A stretch of DNA of 52,128 nucleotides from Caldilineaceae bacterium (GTDB lineage: Bacteria > Chloroflexota > Anaerolineae > Caldilineales > Caldilineaceae): positions 1 through 52,128 of the forward strand of contig JAGNDO010000033.1 in the NCBI GenBank assembly GCA_018003515.1, given 5' to 3'. The notes under the pieces are model-generated. The model saw only the letters and a list, made by a program, of their open reading frames with translations, did not search any database and was not told the origin of the DNA. Within the stretch, counting starts at the first letter, position 1; each line of letters begins with the position of its first letter. This document shows, one piece after another, positions 7,671 to 17,327 of this stretch. Made by a program: the position numbers and the translations under genes.

Positions 7671-9227
7671 ATGGCTGACTATCTTTTAGGCATCGATTAC
7701 GGTACCGGCGGGGCCAAGGCGGCCATTATCAATGCCCAAGGGGATGTCCTGGGCTTCGCTTTTCGGGAATATCCCTTCTTCCACGATCATCCGGGCTGGT
7801 CGGAACATGACGCCATGGGTTATTGGACGGTCTGTTGTGAACTCACCCAGGAATGTCTGGGCAAGGCCAAGATCGATCCCAAGCAAATTCGCGGTCTGGC
7901 CGTCTCGTCGGCGTTGCCCTCTATGGTCATGGTGGACAAGCAGGGAGCGCCCATCAATCGGGCCTACAATTTGATGGATCGCCGGGCTACTCGAGAGGTG
8001 GCGTGGCTCAAGGAGCATATCGGCGAAGATCGCATCCAGCGCATCACCGCCAACCGGATTGATGACCATCCCAGCATCGTCAATCTGCTGTGGGAGAAGC
8101 GCAACCGCCCGGATTCCTTCGCCCGCATTGATAAAGCCCTCACCATTGATGGGTTCATCACCATGAAGCTGACGGGCCAGCGGGTGGGCACCTACAGTTG
8201 CGCGGGCTTCTATGGCGTGGCCTACAATTTGGCCGAGGAACGGTTTGATCTCGATCTGCTGGAAGAGATCGGCATCAGCCCGGATCTGATCCCTGACTTT
8301 TACCGGTGCGAAGATATCGTCGGCGAGGTGACATCCCAGGCTGCTGCGGAGACCGGGCTGGCCGCGGGGACGTTGGTGGCCGCCGGCCAGGTGGATTTCA
8401 ACGCCAGTTGCATCGCCGCCGGGGTGGTCGAAGAGGGCGACATCATGAGCAATCTGGGCACGGTGGGCAATTTCGGGGTGATCTTCAAGGATATTGACTT
8501 TGCCTATTCCGACGTCGGCCTCTCCATGATCAACCTGCCCTTCACCATCGACTCCCAGCACACCTACCTCACCTGCCCCACCACCCTCACCGGCGGGCAA
8601 TCCATCCGCTATCTGCGGGATCACTTTTCCCAATACGAAGTCGAAATGGAGCGGGTGCTGGGGATCAGTTCCTATGATTTGCTGAACATGGAGGCGGCCA
8701 AAGTTCCCCTGGGCAGCGACGGGCTGGTGATCCTGCCCTACCTGATGGGGGAGCGCACGCCGATCTGGGACACCACGGCTCGCGGCGTGATCTTTGGACT
8801 CTCCCTCAACCACGGCAAGGGACACCTGGTGCGGGCCATGATGGAAGCGGTGGCCTATGCCCTTTACGACTCCTACCACCTGATTGCCAGTTCCGGGCTG
8901 AAGCTGAACAAGCCCATCGTCCTCAACGAGGGCGGGGCGGTGAGTTCCATGTGGCGGCAGATCATCACCGATGTGTTCAATGTGCCCACGGTGCTGGTCA
9001 AACGGCGCACGGGCGCACCATTTGGTGACGGCATCCTGGCCGGTGTGGCCACGGGCGTGTTCAAGGATTATGGCGTGGCCAAGGAGTGGGCGGAGACCGT
9101 GGACCGCATGGAGCCGATTCCTGGCCATCACGAGCAGTACATGGAATATTTTGCGCTCTACAAGAGCCTTTACAACCATGTCAAGCCCGATTTTCAGACG
9201 CTTGCTAAACTTAGAGGCCAGTTGTAG
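7671..9227 (+). CDS. FGGY-family carbohydrate kinase
   Basis: The 518-residue protein has the N-terminal ATPase-fold start [15 protein letters not shown] (5-19) and the catalytic base Asp242 in GQVDFN. The nucleotide-binding GTVGN and the C-terminal segments [13 protein letters not shown] and [11 protein letters not shown] are also present. FGGY kinases phosphorylate sugars or polyols such as xylulose, ribulose, fuculose and erythritol. The length fits the xylulokinase/ribulokinase range. A GGAGAG motif precedes the ATG. The next enzyme downstream is a class II aldolase, consistent with phosphorylation followed by retro-aldol cleavage. The exact sugar cannot be told from these motifs. Confidence 0.93.
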   Translation: MADYLLGIDYGTGGAKAAIINAQGDVLGFAFREYPFFHDHPGWSEHDAMGYWTVCCELTQECLGKAKIDPKQIRGLAVSSALPSMVMVDKQGAPINRAYNLMDRRATREVAWLKEHIGEDRIQRITANRIDDHPSIVNLLWEKRNRPDSFARIDKALTIDGFITMKLTGQRVGTYSCAGFYGVAYNLAEERFDLDLLEEIGISPDLIPDFYRCEDIVGEVTSQAAAETGLAAGTLVAAGQVDFNASCIAAGVVEEGDIMSNLGTVGNFGVIFKDIDFAYSDVGLSMINLPFTIDSQHTYLTCPTTLTGGQSIRYLRDHFSQYEVEMERVLGISSYDLLNMEAAKVPLGSDGLVILPYLMGERTPIWDTTARGVIFGLSLNHGKGHLVRAMMEAVAYALYDSYHLIASSGLKLNKPIVLNEGGAVSSMWRQIITDVFNVPTVLVKRRTGAPFGDGILAGVATGVFKDYGVAKEWAETVDRMEPIPGHHEQYMEYFALYKSLYNHVKPDFQTLAKLRGQL

Positions 9228-9240
9228 AAACTAAAATAGG

Positions 9241-9270
9241 ACGCAGATTGACGCAGATGCACGCAGATTA
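9241..9270 (+). repeat. Three tandem 10-bp units
   Basis: Three consecutive 10-bp units share the first eight bases ACGCAGAT and differ in the last two. They lie just after the FGGY kinase stop, at the left edge of the 335-bp gap 9228-9562. Origin and function are unknown. Confidence 0.75.
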
Positions 9271-9318
9271 AATCTGATTTTTGGCATGGTTCATCCGTCG
9301 AGGAACGGGTTCTTTACA

Positions 9319-9405
9319 AATCGTAGGTGCGGTTTTCAACCGCACGACTCCCATGATCATGAGTGGAGAATGGAACCAGTGCGGTTGAAAACCGCACCTA
9401 CGATT
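9319..9405. repeat. Palindromic repeat with 27-bp perfect inverted arms
   Basis: Arms 9319-9345 and 9379-9405 are perfectly complementary over 27 bp around a 33-nt loop. Each arm contains its own hairpin (8-bp stem GTGCGGTT, 3-nt loop), so the element can fold as one long stem or two short ones. It fills the middle of the 335-bp gap 9228-9562 between kinase and aldolase. The rest of that gap holds only the 10-bp tandem units and low-complexity CTCTGCG-like sequence near 9491-9522; no gene is supported there. It may tune mRNA stability between the two genes. Confidence 0.85.
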
Positions 9406-9562
9406 CACCGAAATTGGGTAGCCGTGATGAACCCTGCCTGATTTTCACTGGATTCGCAAAGAGCGCTAAGAAAAATAAGGCTTTCCCTCTACGTTCTCTG
9501 CGAAATCTCAGCGCCCTCTGCGATTATATGCTTTTCGCAGTGCAGTCATAAAAGGTAGCCCG

Positions 9563-10432
9563 ATGCCGCTTGTTAACTCGAACGCAATTTTGGCCCACGC
9601 CCGCAAGCATAAGTACGGCATTCCCAGCCTGCTGGCGGGCAATGCCGAGATGATCGTCGGCCAGATCAAAGCCGCCGAGTCCCTCAATGCCCCCCTGATT
9701 CTGGCCTTCAACCAGGGGGCGACGCCCACCATCCCCCTGGAGATTGGCATGGCCTTGGCCGCGGACGCGGCCCGCAAGGCATCGGTCCCGGTGGCGACCA
9801 TCCTGGACCACGGGGCCAACATTGAGCAGATCGTTGTCGCCATGCGCAACGGCACCTCCTCGGTGATGTTTGACGGATCGACCTTGCCGTACGAAGAGAA
9901 TGTTCGGCAGACCCAGGCGATTGTCAGCATTGCCCATGCCGTGGGGGTGGATGTGGAGGCGGAGCTGGGCGGCGTCGGCGGCTCGTCCATCTATTTGGGC
10001 GACGAAGGGCCGGGGTCTAGCATGACCGACCCGGATCAGGCCGTGGATTTTGTCGAGCGCACGGGGATCGATGTGCTGGCCATCTCCTTTGGCAACAGCC
10101 ACGGTGTCTATCGCACGAAGCCGGTGATCGATCTGGAACGAGTGCGGGCGATCCACGGGCGCGTCTCCCTGCCCCTGGTCATGCACGGCGGCTCTGGGCT
10201 GGAGCCGGATGAGTATGCGGCGGTGATCGCCAGCGGCATCAGCAAGGTCTGTTATTACACGGTCATGGGCCGAGCGGCCAGTCGAACCATTCTGCAAAAG
10301 ATGAACGAAACGGATCCGGAGACGCTGATCTATCACCAGATCATCGCTCAGGCCACAGACTTCTTTACCCAGGCGACCAAAGAACTGATGACACTGTTAG
10401 GGTGTGCGGGCAAAGCAGCCCCAGGGAAGTAA
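9563..10432 (+). CDS. Class II (zinc) fructose-bisphosphate-aldolase-family protein
   Basis: The 289-residue protein shows the full class II aldolase set. Asp82-His83 lies in ILDHGAN, Glu134 in VEAELG, His180 in SFGNSHG and His208 in VMHGGSG; these are the catalytic Asp and the zinc ligands. The glycine-rich loop GGVGGSS is the usual phosphate/potassium site. Family members cleave fructose-1,6-bisphosphate, tagatose-1,6-bisphosphate or related ketose phosphates to dihydroxyacetone phosphate plus an aldehyde. An AAAGGT motif lies before the ATG. Position after the FGGY kinase suggests a ketose-1-phosphate type substrate made in this operon rather than glycolytic use; that is inference. Confidence 0.93.
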   Translation: MPLVNSNAILAHARKHKYGIPSLLAGNAEMIVGQIKAAESLNAPLILAFNQGATPTIPLEIGMALAADAARKASVPVATILDHGANIEQIVVAMRNGTSSVMFDGSTLPYEENVRQTQAIVSIAHAVGVDVEAELGGVGGSSIYLGDEGPGSSMTDPDQAVDFVERTGIDVLAISFGNSHGVYRTKPVIDLERVRAIHGRVSLPLVMHGGSGLEPDEYAAVIASGISKVCYYTVMGRAASRTILQKMNETDPETLIYHQIIAQATDFFTQATKELMTLLGCAGKAAPGK

Positions 10433-10473
10433 ACAAAAATAGCTGTCCTTTTTCACCCCACTAAGGAAAAATC

Positions 10474-11760
10474 ATGGAACTCTACGAACATCTAAAAAAG
10501 TTGGAGGCGGCCGATGAGTCTATTGCCGTGGCCTTGGTGGGTTGCGGACAGATGGGATCTGGCTTTGTCCACATGACCCGCCAAATGCCCGGCATGAAAA
10601 CCGTGGCCATTGCTGACATCGACGTCAACCGGCCCCTGAAAACCTTCCAGGCCATCGGCTGGTCCAGGGATGAAATCTGTGTGACCAACGACGAGCAGGA
10701 AGCAGCCGAAGCCTTGGCCCAGGGCAAAGTGCTTGTCACCGAGGACGCTGTACTCATGACCCGGCTGGACGGCATCGAAATTCTGGTCGAGGCCACCGGT
10801 TCCACGGAAATCGGGGCCACGGTGGCCTGGCACAGCATCATGAACAAAAAGCATGTGGTGATGCTGAACGTGGAAACCGATGTGACCGTGGGCGTCTACC
10901 TGAACAAGTTGGCCAAGAACGCCGGGGTCGTCTACACCGTGGCCAGCGGCGATGAGCCGGGTGAATGCAAGAAACTCTACGATTTCGCCTGTAGCCTGGG
11001 CTTCGAAGTCGTCTGCCTGGGCAAGGGCAAGAACAATCCCATCGACTATCACGCCACCCCGTCTTCGTGCGAGGCCGAGGCTTTGAGCAAGGGCATGAAC
11101 CCCAAGATGCTGGCCGCCTTCAAGGATGGCAGCAAGACTATGGTGGAGATGGCGGCCATGGCCAACGCCACAGGTCTTGTGCCCGATGTGCCGGGTGCCC
11201 ACGGCCCCAAGGCCAATTTGGACGACTTGACCTCGGTCTTCGTGCCCGTGGAAGATGGCGGCGTGCTCAGCCAGCGGGGCTGTGTGGAATATACCACGGG
11301 CAATGTGGCCCCAGGCGTCTTCGCCGTCATCACCACGGATGACCCAGTGATCCAGGCCGAAATGACCTTTGTTGCCATGGGCCCCGGCCCATATTATCGG
11401 CTCTACCGGCCCTATCACCTGACCAGCGTCGAGACGCCGATTTCCGTGGCCGAGGCCGTGATCTACGGCGAGGCCACCCTGGTTTCGGAGAAGATGGTAG
11501 CGGAAGTGGTGGCCATTGCCAAGCGGGATCTGACGCCGGGAGATGTGGCTGATTCCATCGGTGGCTATGATTTCTACAATCGGCTGTACAAATACGAAGA
11601 AGCTGTGGCCGCCAAGGGCATCCCCATGGGCCTGACGCCGGGCGGGACGGTGCTCAAGCCGATCAAACAGGACGAGATGTTGACCTATGACAACTTCGCG
11701 CCTGACGCCACCAATTTTGCCTACAAACTGCGCCAGTTGCAGGATGCCATGCTGGCCTAG
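10474..11760 (+). CDS. NAD(P)-dependent oxidoreductase of the homoserine-dehydrogenase-like SAF-domain family
   Basis: The 428-residue protein starts with a Rossmann fold carrying [11 protein letters not shown] (20-30) and continues with a homoserine-dehydrogenase-like core. The C-terminal third (about 320-428, with [20 protein letters not shown] and [15 protein letters not shown]) looks like a SAF domain. This layout matches the group often labelled predicted homoserine dehydrogenase with SAF domain (COG4091 by memory). Real homoserine metabolism is improbable in this neighbourhood. Members occur in sugar and sugar-acid catabolic clusters and probably oxidise a branched or short-chain polyol or acid. 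An AAGGAAAA Shine-Dalgarno-like sequence precedes the start at 10474. Confidence 0.85.
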   Translation: MELYEHLKKLEAADESIAVALVGCGQMGSGFVHMTRQMPGMKTVAIADIDVNRPLKTFQAIGWSRDEICVTNDEQEAAEALAQGKVLVTEDAVLMTRLDGIEILVEATGSTEIGATVAWHSIMNKKHVVMLNVETDVTVGVYLNKLAKNAGVVYTVASGDEPGECKKLYDFACSLGFEVVCLGKGKNNPIDYHATPSSCEAEALSKGMNPKMLAAFKDGSKTMVEMAAMANATGLVPDVPGAHGPKANLDDLTSVFVPVEDGGVLSQRGCVEYTTGNVAPGVFAVITTDDPVIQAEMTFVAMGPGPYYRLYRPYHLTSVETPISVAEAVIYGEATLVSEKMVAEVVAIAKRDLTPGDVADSIGGYDFYNRLYKYEEAVAAKGIPMGLTPGGTVLKPIKQDEMLTYDNFAPDATNFAYKLRQLQDAMLA

Positions 11761-11783
11761 GATGCCATCAACGCTGATTTGGC

Positions 11784-11837
11784 GGAGTCGGGCATCCTCA
11801 GATGCCCGCCGTTCGCATCTGAGGATGCGAACTCCTC
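11784..11837 (+). repeat. 54-bp double-hairpin repeat, copy 1
   Basis: This sequence is the exact reverse complement of 22462-22515. It folds into two adjacent hairpins whose 4-nt loops, CTCA and TGAG, are complementary to each other, so a kissing interaction or one long alternative stem is possible. It lies in the 109-bp gap before a zinc-type dehydrogenase; copy 2 also lies ahead of one. Flanks show further partial similarity to copy 2. Confidence 0.9.
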
Positions 11838-11869
11838 GCCAATCCAGCAAACCTGAGAAAGCGATTGAT

Positions 11870-12910
11870 ATGAAAGCTGTTGTTGTCCACGCCCCCATGA
11901 ATTTCGGCGTCGAAGAGGTGCCGGATCCCAAAATGGATCCCGGCGGATTGCTGCTCAAGGTGGACGCCTGCTCCTTGTGCGGCTCGGATCTGCGTACCCT
12001 GCGCAGCGGCCATCATCGGGTGACGTTGCCCTGGATCATCGGCCATGAGATTGCGGGCACGGTGGTCGATCTGGGCACGAGCTACACCGGTCCCTGGCAG
12101 GTGGGGGAGCGGCTGGCCGTGGCGCCGGTGGTCTACTGCGGCGTCTGCGACTTCTGCCAGGATGGCCGACATGAACTTTGCGAGGGGTACAAGGAGATCG
12201 CCCAGAAGTGGCCCGGCGGCTTTGCCGACTATTTCGCCCTGCCGGCGGAAGCCGTGACGCATGGCACCGTCCGGGCCGTGCCCCTGGAGATCGATCCGGC
12301 CTTCGCTGCCGTGACCGAGCCGATCTCTTCCTGTCTGAATGCGCAAGAAAAGGGGCAGGTTGGCTTGGGCGACACGGTGATGATCATCGGTGCTGGCCCG
12401 GTCGGTTGCATCCACATTGCCCTGGCCCGCACCAAAGGCGCACACAAGATATTCATCGCCGATGTGGTGGATGACCGACTGGCCCTGGCCGAAGCCTTTG
12501 CCCCGGATGCCACCATCAACGTCACCAAGACCGATCTGGTGGCCGAAGTGATGCGGCTGACCCATGGCAAGGGGGCCGACGTGATCATCACGGCCACGCC
12601 AGCGCCCATCGCCCAGGTGCAGGCGGTGGAGATGGCCCGCAAGGGCGGACGCATCCTGCTTTTCGGCGGTTTACCCAGCGACAAAAGCAAGCCCGGTGTT
12701 GACATGAATATCGTCCACTATAACGGTCTCCATCTCATCGGCACGACCATCTTTGCCCCCCGGCATCATCGCCAATCCGTCGGCTTGGTCACATCGGGCC
12801 GTTTCCCCGTGGACAAGCTGATCACCCACCGCTTCCCCCTGGATGACTTTGTCGTCGGTGCCAACATGGCCCTGGAAGGCAAGGTCTTGAAGGCCGCATT
12901 TTTCCCCTAA
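11870..12910 (+). CDS. Zinc-dependent medium-chain alcohol/polyol dehydrogenase
   Basis: The protein has 346 residues from ATG 11870; the open frame extends upstream through the repeat but without homology. Catalytic zinc ligands are Cys37 (SLCGSD) and His59-Glu60 (GHE). The structural zinc lobe is complete with Cys90, Cys93, Cys96 and Cys104. The NAD-binding GAGPVG motif is near 169. Such enzymes oxidise sugars or polyols, as sorbitol and threonine dehydrogenases do. It resembles the dehydrogenase at 25360-26400 far more than the one at 22611-23642. It probably performs an early or late redox step in the sugar pathway of this operon. Confidence 0.93.
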   Translation: MKAVVVHAPMNFGVEEVPDPKMDPGGLLLKVDACSLCGSDLRTLRSGHHRVTLPWIIGHEIAGTVVDLGTSYTGPWQVGERLAVAPVVYCGVCDFCQDGRHELCEGYKEIAQKWPGGFADYFALPAEAVTHGTVRAVPLEIDPAFAAVTEPISSCLNAQEKGQVGLGDTVMIIGAGPVGCIHIALARTKGAHKIFIADVVDDRLALAEAFAPDATINVTKTDLVAEVMRLTHGKGADVIITATPAPIAQVQAVEMARKGGRILLFGGLPSDKSKPGVDMNIVHYNGLHLIGTTIFAPRHHRQSVGLVTSGRFPVDKLITHRFPLDDFVVGANMALEGKVLKAAFFP

Positions 12911-12936
12911 AATTGATTTCCCAGAGGTGGTTTACC

Positions 12937-14019
12937 GTGACGAATATCATTACGTCCCAACAAATACGCCAGCGTTTGGAGGAAAACCATCTGGCCTACG
13001 CCCTGATGCCCCTCCAAAATGACACCTTTATCATCATCTCGGAGCGGGGCGGGCGGGTGTTTGGGCCTTTCCTCAATGCCGAGAGCGAGAGCATCTTCTG
13101 GGTGAATGAGGCCTTTGCCACCCCAGAATCGTTCCGGGATTGGCTGGCCTCCGGCGACTGGAACATGGGCGGCGAGCGCATGTGGATCGCCCCCGAAACC
13201 CAATATCTGGTGCAGGATCGGTCCGATTTTTGGGGCACAATCCAGATTCCGGCGCAGATGGACCCTGGCGTGCAGTTCTTGAGCGCCGATGGCCAGGGCG
13301 GCTGGAACCTATCGCAAAATCTGGTGCTGGACGCCTACAACTTCGCCACCGGCCAAAAGCAACTGCGGGTGGACAAGCGGTTCACGCCCGTGGCGGACCC
13401 CTTGCGGAACCTCAGCGTTTATGCCGACCTGGGTAAGGACGTACTCTTCGCCGGCTATCAACAGACCGTAGATCTGTGCGAAAGCCGCCAAGATGAGATC
13501 CTGAGCGAATCGTGGAATTTGGTCCAGTTGCGGCCCGGCGGTCAGCTGCTGATCCCCACCACCCCCCAGCCCGAATATACGGATTACTATGCCCCCATCG
13601 ACGCCGCGCACCTCGCGGTGGATTCCCAGGGCATGCGCCTGAAGGTTACAGGGCAAACTCAATACAAAATCGGAATTCAGGCGGCCCAGACCTTTGGGCG
13701 ATTGGGCTATCTCAACCAGTTGGCGGATGGCCGGGCCTATCTGATCGTGCGCAGTTTCTTCAACAATCCGTCGGCGGTCTACGCCGAGGAGTTCGCTGAC
13801 CAGCCCCTGCGCCGGGGCCGTTCCATGCATATTTACAACGACGACGGCGGGCTGGGCGGTTTTGGTGAATTAGAGGTCAATGGACAGACGATTGGCGGGA
13901 CCAGCGGTCGATCTGCGACCAGCGACCAATTTGTTCTGTGGTTCTATCTCGGCGATCCAGGCCCCATCAAAAAGGTCGCTTCACTTTTACTTGGCATGTC
14001 CACCGATAAGGAGACTTAA
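12937..14019 (+). CDS. Uncharacterised protein, possibly galactose-mutarotase-like fold
   Basis: The protein has 360 residues from GTG 12937, supported by AGAGGTGG about 7 nt upstream; an in-frame TTG at 12915 or earlier lacks a site. It has no signal peptide. Beta-rich segments such as SERGGRVFGPF, GGERMWIAPE and NDDGGLGGFGELEV resemble uncharacterised mutarotase-like proteins (DUF6786/DUF4380 type, from memory), which bind sugars on a beta-sandwich. No catalytic residue can be named. It sits 26 bp after a dehydrogenase and 2 bp before the isomerase-like gene, so it is very likely part of the same pathway. A sugar anomer epimerase role is a guess. Confidence 0.75.
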   Translation: MTNIITSQQIRQRLEENHLAYALMPLQNDTFIIISERGGRVFGPFLNAESESIFWVNEAFATPESFRDWLASGDWNMGGERMWIAPETQYLVQDRSDFWGTIQIPAQMDPGVQFLSADGQGGWNLSQNLVLDAYNFATGQKQLRVDKRFTPVADPLRNLSVYADLGKDVLFAGYQQTVDLCESRQDEILSESWNLVQLRPGGQLLIPTTPQPEYTDYYAPIDAAHLAVDSQGMRLKVTGQTQYKIGIQAAQTFGRLGYLNQLADGRAYLIVRSFFNNPSAVYAEEFADQPLRRGRSMHIYNDDGGLGGFGELEVNGQTIGGTSGRSATSDQFVLWFYLGDPGPIKKVASLLLGMSTDKET

Positions 14020-14021
14020 TC

Positions 14022-15452
14022 ATGACGCTGTTGGAAAAAACACCAACCTTTGGTTTGATCGTGGCGACGAGAGGGTTCTTCAACGCCCAGTTGGCGGTTG
14101 ATGCCCGAACCAAGCTGCTGGCCAAGATGGATAAACTTGGCTATGCCTACATCATTCCCCCGGTAGAGGCCACCCCCAACGGGGCCATCGAAAGCTACCA
14201 AGACGCCAAAATCTGCGCGGGGCTGTTCAAGCAAAACCGAGAGGAGATCGACGGCATCCTGGCCGTCCTGCCCAACTTTGGGGATGAACAGGGCGTGGTC
14301 CAAACCATCGACATGGCCAAGCTGAACGTGCCCGTGATGATCGTGGCCCTGGACGATGAAGACCCCACCCGTCTTGGCCTGGACGAGCGGCGAGACGCCT
14401 TTTGCGGCAAGCTGTCGGTGACCAACAATCTCTATCAATATGGGATTCCGTTTACCAACACGACCTATCACTCCTACGCCTTGGACAGCGAAGAATTTGT
14501 CAAGGATATGGATTTCTTCGCCCGGGTCTGCCGGGTGGTCAAGGGTCTGTCCACCATGCGCGTGGGGGCCATCGGTGCCCGCCCAGCCGCCTTCAACACG
14601 GTCCGTTACAGCGAAAAGTTGCTGCAATCGACGGGCATTACCACGGTCACAGTCGATCTGTCCGAAATGATCGCCAGCGCCAACCGTTGGATGGCCAAGA
14701 AATCGCCGGAGATGGAGGCAAAGCTGGCCGCCATCAAGGACTATGGCACGATCCCCACCTACGTGCCCGACGCGAACATCGTGCGCCAGGCCGCTTGGTC
14801 AATCGCTGTGGATCAGTGGATAGCGGAGAACGAAATCCACGCCAGCGCCATTCAGTGCTGGACGGCCTTGCAGCTCAACTTTGGCTGCGCCACCTGTCTG
14901 TCCATGAGCATGATGGGGGAACGGGGGATGCCCAGCGCCTGCGAGGTGGATGTGACCGGGGCGGTCTCCATGTATGCCCTGCTCTTGGCATCGGGGAATC
15001 CCCCTGGCTTCCTGGATTGGAACAACAACTACCTGCAAGATCGCAACAAGGTGATCAACACCCATTGCAGCAACTATCCCAAGAGCTTCGTCAACGATGA
15101 GATCGAGATCTCGAATTTGGACGTGATTGGGGTCACGGTTGGTCCGGAGAACGCCTTTGGGGCCATCAAAGCCAAGGTGGCACCCGGTCCCATGACCCTG
15201 TTCCGCATGTCAACCGATGACCGGCGAGGCTTGATCAAGTCCTACGTGGGTGAAGGCGATTTCACCGACGATCCTGTCAACATTCATGGAGGCGTGGCGA
15301 TCTGTGATGTGCCCAATTTCCAAAACTTGATGAAGTATTTGACCAAGAATGGATACGAACATCACGTTGCCATGACTCGCGGCCGCTATGCTGATGTATT
15401 GGAAGAGGCGGTTTCCACCTATCTCAAGTGGGATCTCTACCGGCATCAGTAG
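14022..15452 (+). CDS. L-fucose/L-arabinose isomerase-family protein
   Basis: The 476-residue protein has the N-terminal substrate-domain style of fucose isomerases (FGLIVATRGFF) and a conserved C-terminal half. Candidate Mn ligands line up with the family: Glu308 in CEVDVTGAV, Asp332 in FLDWNN and His447/448 in GYEHHVAM. These enzymes convert an aldose to a ketose in the cytoplasm. The start is 2 bp after the previous stop, indicating coupled translation. With an FGGY kinase and a class II aldolase upstream it completes the isomerase-kinase-aldolase trio used for deoxyhexoses and pentoses. At 476 residues it is shorter than E. coli FucI, matching the fucose-isomerase-like group (COG2407). 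The substrate is not established. Confidence 0.85.
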   Translation: MTLLEKTPTFGLIVATRGFFNAQLAVDARTKLLAKMDKLGYAYIIPPVEATPNGAIESYQDAKICAGLFKQNREEIDGILAVLPNFGDEQGVVQTIDMAKLNVPVMIVALDDEDPTRLGLDERRDAFCGKLSVTNNLYQYGIPFTNTTYHSYALDSEEFVKDMDFFARVCRVVKGLSTMRVGAIGARPAAFNTVRYSEKLLQSTGITTVTVDLSEMIASANRWMAKKSPEMEAKLAAIKDYGTIPTYVPDANIVRQAAWSIAVDQWIAENEIHASAIQCWTALQLNFGCATCLSMSMMGERGMPSACEVDVTGAVSMYALLLASGNPPGFLDWNNNYLQDRNKVINTHCSNYPKSFVNDEIEISNLDVIGVTVGPENAFGAIKAKVAPGPMTLFRMSTDDRRGLIKSYVGEGDFTDDPVNIHGGVAICDVPNFQNLMKYLTKNGYEHHVAMTRGRYADVLEEAVSTYLKWDLYRHQ

Positions 15453-15655
15453 TGAGCAATAGGGTTACGCAGAAATCTCTCTCTTGCACCCTACCTTTCC
15501 ACCGTTTGTGACATGCCCTGGCTGCAAAAATGCACCGCCGCATGGCCTTTCCAGCAAAGGAGGTGAACATAAGTTCATAGTCAACAGTCAGAAATCTGTA
15601 CCGATCGACCGCTCCTCTACCTCAGTTTCTCTAGTTCTAACAAGGAAGGTAATCC

Positions 15656-17158
15656 ATGGAGAAGAAAACGTATAGTCGGCACGAATTTCTACGCTTGGGG
15701 GCCATGACTGCGGCGGGTGTCACCCTGGCAGCCTGTGCTGCGGCTGTACCGCAGACGGCAGCGCCAGCGGCCCCAGCCGCGGCAGCCCCGGCAGCCGCGG
15801 CACCCGCTGCGGCCGCCCCAGCCGCCGCCGAAGTCACCCTCGACATCATGGCTCTGGCCGAATATCAGGCCCCGTATAGCGAAATCTGGAACGTCTTCAA
15901 CAGCAGTCACCCCGGCATCAAGGCCAATGTGTTCTCCATCAACGAGGATACCAATGCGGCCTACCAGGCGAAAGTCGCCGGTGGCTACCTGGCCGCCATC
16001 GAACTCACCCAGGAAATGCAGATCACCTTCGACAAGAACAACTACGATATGGCTGTTGATCTGAGTACCGTAGACTTCCCCTGGTGGGATCGCTGGCAGT
16101 TTGATGTTCGCAATGCTTGGTCTGATCTGCACAAGCTGCCCGGCCCCCGCTCCCTTGACGTCTTCCAGGGCTATGTCCTGACCTGGCAATGGAACGACGA
16201 GCTGATGCAGCAGTCCGGGCTTGATCCACAACGCGATGTCAAGAGCTGGGAAGATCTGACCCAGTGGCTCGCCGCCGGCGCCGAGTGGGCTGCCAAGACC
16301 GATGGTGTTGACTGGTTCTACAATCAGGCTTGGCATAACTTGGTTTTTTCCTGGTACATGGACCTGATACCCATGGCCTTTGCGGATGGGCAACGGGATC
16401 GCCAGGTGAAATGCTGGCTGGGGCAAGAAAAATTCAACGCCCCGGATTCACCCTATCGCCATGTCTATGAGTTCTTTGCCGATGCCAACGCGAATGGAGT
16501 GATGCCGCCCAGCATGTGGACGCGACAGTGGGAGGGCGACATGGAAGCCTCCTACATCGCCGGCAAGTCCGTGATGATGCTGCACGGTCCGTGGGTGTGG
16601 GACAAGGCCCTGGCGGCTGGCTCTGACTTTGCGGTCAATGGTCACCAGGCGGGTATGCCCACCACGCCGCCAGCAGCCGGCCACTCTCCTTGGACGCAGG
16701 GCGCTCTGCCGCCCACCATCGACGGCCAGTGGTTCATCCGCGCCGGCAACGAAAAAACCGAGCACTGGGACAAGACGCAGGTCGCCTGGTCCTGGTTCTG
16801 GAGTCCCGAAGCCGTGCCCATGAAGGCACAGGCCGAAGGTCGCTGGCCGCTGTACACCCTGGACACGCCGCTCGACTTGAAGGGGCCGCAATACCAAGCC
16901 GTCCTCAAGGAGATCGGCACGTCTGGCGGCAAGTGGGCCGATACCAAATGGGAGCAAGGCCAGACCGGCACCAATATGGCCAGCCCCTATCGCAACAAGG
17001 GTTCCCGAGGCGCGTGGGATTATGAAGCCAATGGCAACAATGCCGTCTTCGCCGACCTGCTGCAAGGCAAGATCGACGTGCAGGGCGCGTTGGACATCGC
17101 ACAGAGCAACTGGGAAGCCAGCTACACCATCCCCGAAGAGATCATGAACGCGGGCTAA
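15656..17158 (+). CDS. Sugar ABC transporter substrate-binding lipoprotein
   Basis: The 500-residue protein begins with a twin-arginine-like motif (SRHEFLRLG, with RH in place of RR) and a lipobox ending at Cys27 (LAAC). An Ala/Pro-rich linker (about 28-58) then separates the lipid anchor from the domain. The remainder is a family-1 solute-binding fold with frequent Trp, typical of sugar binders. A motif AAGGAAGG precedes ATG 15656; the 203-bp gap before it holds no other gene. It should capture the substrate at the cell surface and hand it to the two permeases downstream. The gene is followed by a strong hairpin (17170-17201), as is common where binding protein is made in excess over permease. 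Confidence 0.95.
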   Translation: MEKKTYSRHEFLRLGAMTAAGVTLAACAAAVPQTAAPAAPAAAAPAAAAPAAAAPAAAEVTLDIMALAEYQAPYSEIWNVFNSSHPGIKANVFSINEDTNAAYQAKVAGGYLAAIELTQEMQITFDKNNYDMAVDLSTVDFPWWDRWQFDVRNAWSDLHKLPGPRSLDVFQGYVLTWQWNDELMQQSGLDPQRDVKSWEDLTQWLAAGAEWAAKTDGVDWFYNQAWHNLVFSWYMDLIPMAFADGQRDRQVKCWLGQEKFNAPDSPYRHVYEFFADANANGVMPPSMWTRQWEGDMEASYIAGKSVMMLHGPWVWDKALAAGSDFAVNGHQAGMPTTPPAAGHSPWTQGALPPTIDGQWFIRAGNEKTEHWDKTQVAWSWFWSPEAVPMKAQAEGRWPLYTLDTPLDLKGPQYQAVLKEIGTSGGKWADTKWEQGQTGTNMASPYRNKGSRGAWDYEANGNNAVFADLLQGKIDVQGALDIAQSNWEASYTIPEEIMNAG

Positions 17159-17169
17159 CCCCTCATCTT

Positions 17170-17201
17170 GCGGAGGGCGCTCCCGCGGGAGCGCCCTCCG
17201 C
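17170..17201. repeat. 32-bp perfect palindrome between binding protein and permease
   Basis: The 32 bp are fully self-complementary (centre between 17185 and 17186) and start 12 nt after the binding-protein stop codon. There is no T-run, so it more likely protects upstream mRNA or attenuates the permease genes than fully terminates. Confidence 0.9.
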
Positions 17202-17219
17202 TTCTCACAAGAATCCGTC

Positions 17220-17293
17220 CACCCCCCCTGGCCCTCCAAAGTTGGGGGAACCTGTCCACCACCTCCCCCAGAATTGGGGGCCGGGGGGCGAAG
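17220..17293 (+). repeat. ~75-bp dispersed G/C-run repeat, copy A
   Basis: This block contains short C-run/G-run pairs that can form two small hairpins. It is about 85 percent identical, by eye, to the reverse complement of 37714-37788. It ends 34 bp before the permease start. Confidence 0.8.
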
Positions 17294-17327
17294 GAACTTT
17301 GCACTTATTCCAACAAGGATCTGAACC

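Noticed and set aside
9363-9551. 62-residue open frame after the FGGY kinase
   Set aside because: It starts in a palindromic repeat arm and continues in low-complexity repeat sequence; no Shine-Dalgarno or family.
10474-11760. True homoserine dehydrogenase
   Set aside because: The core resembles it, but the C-terminal SAF-like domain and the sugar-catabolic neighbourhood point to a different substrate.
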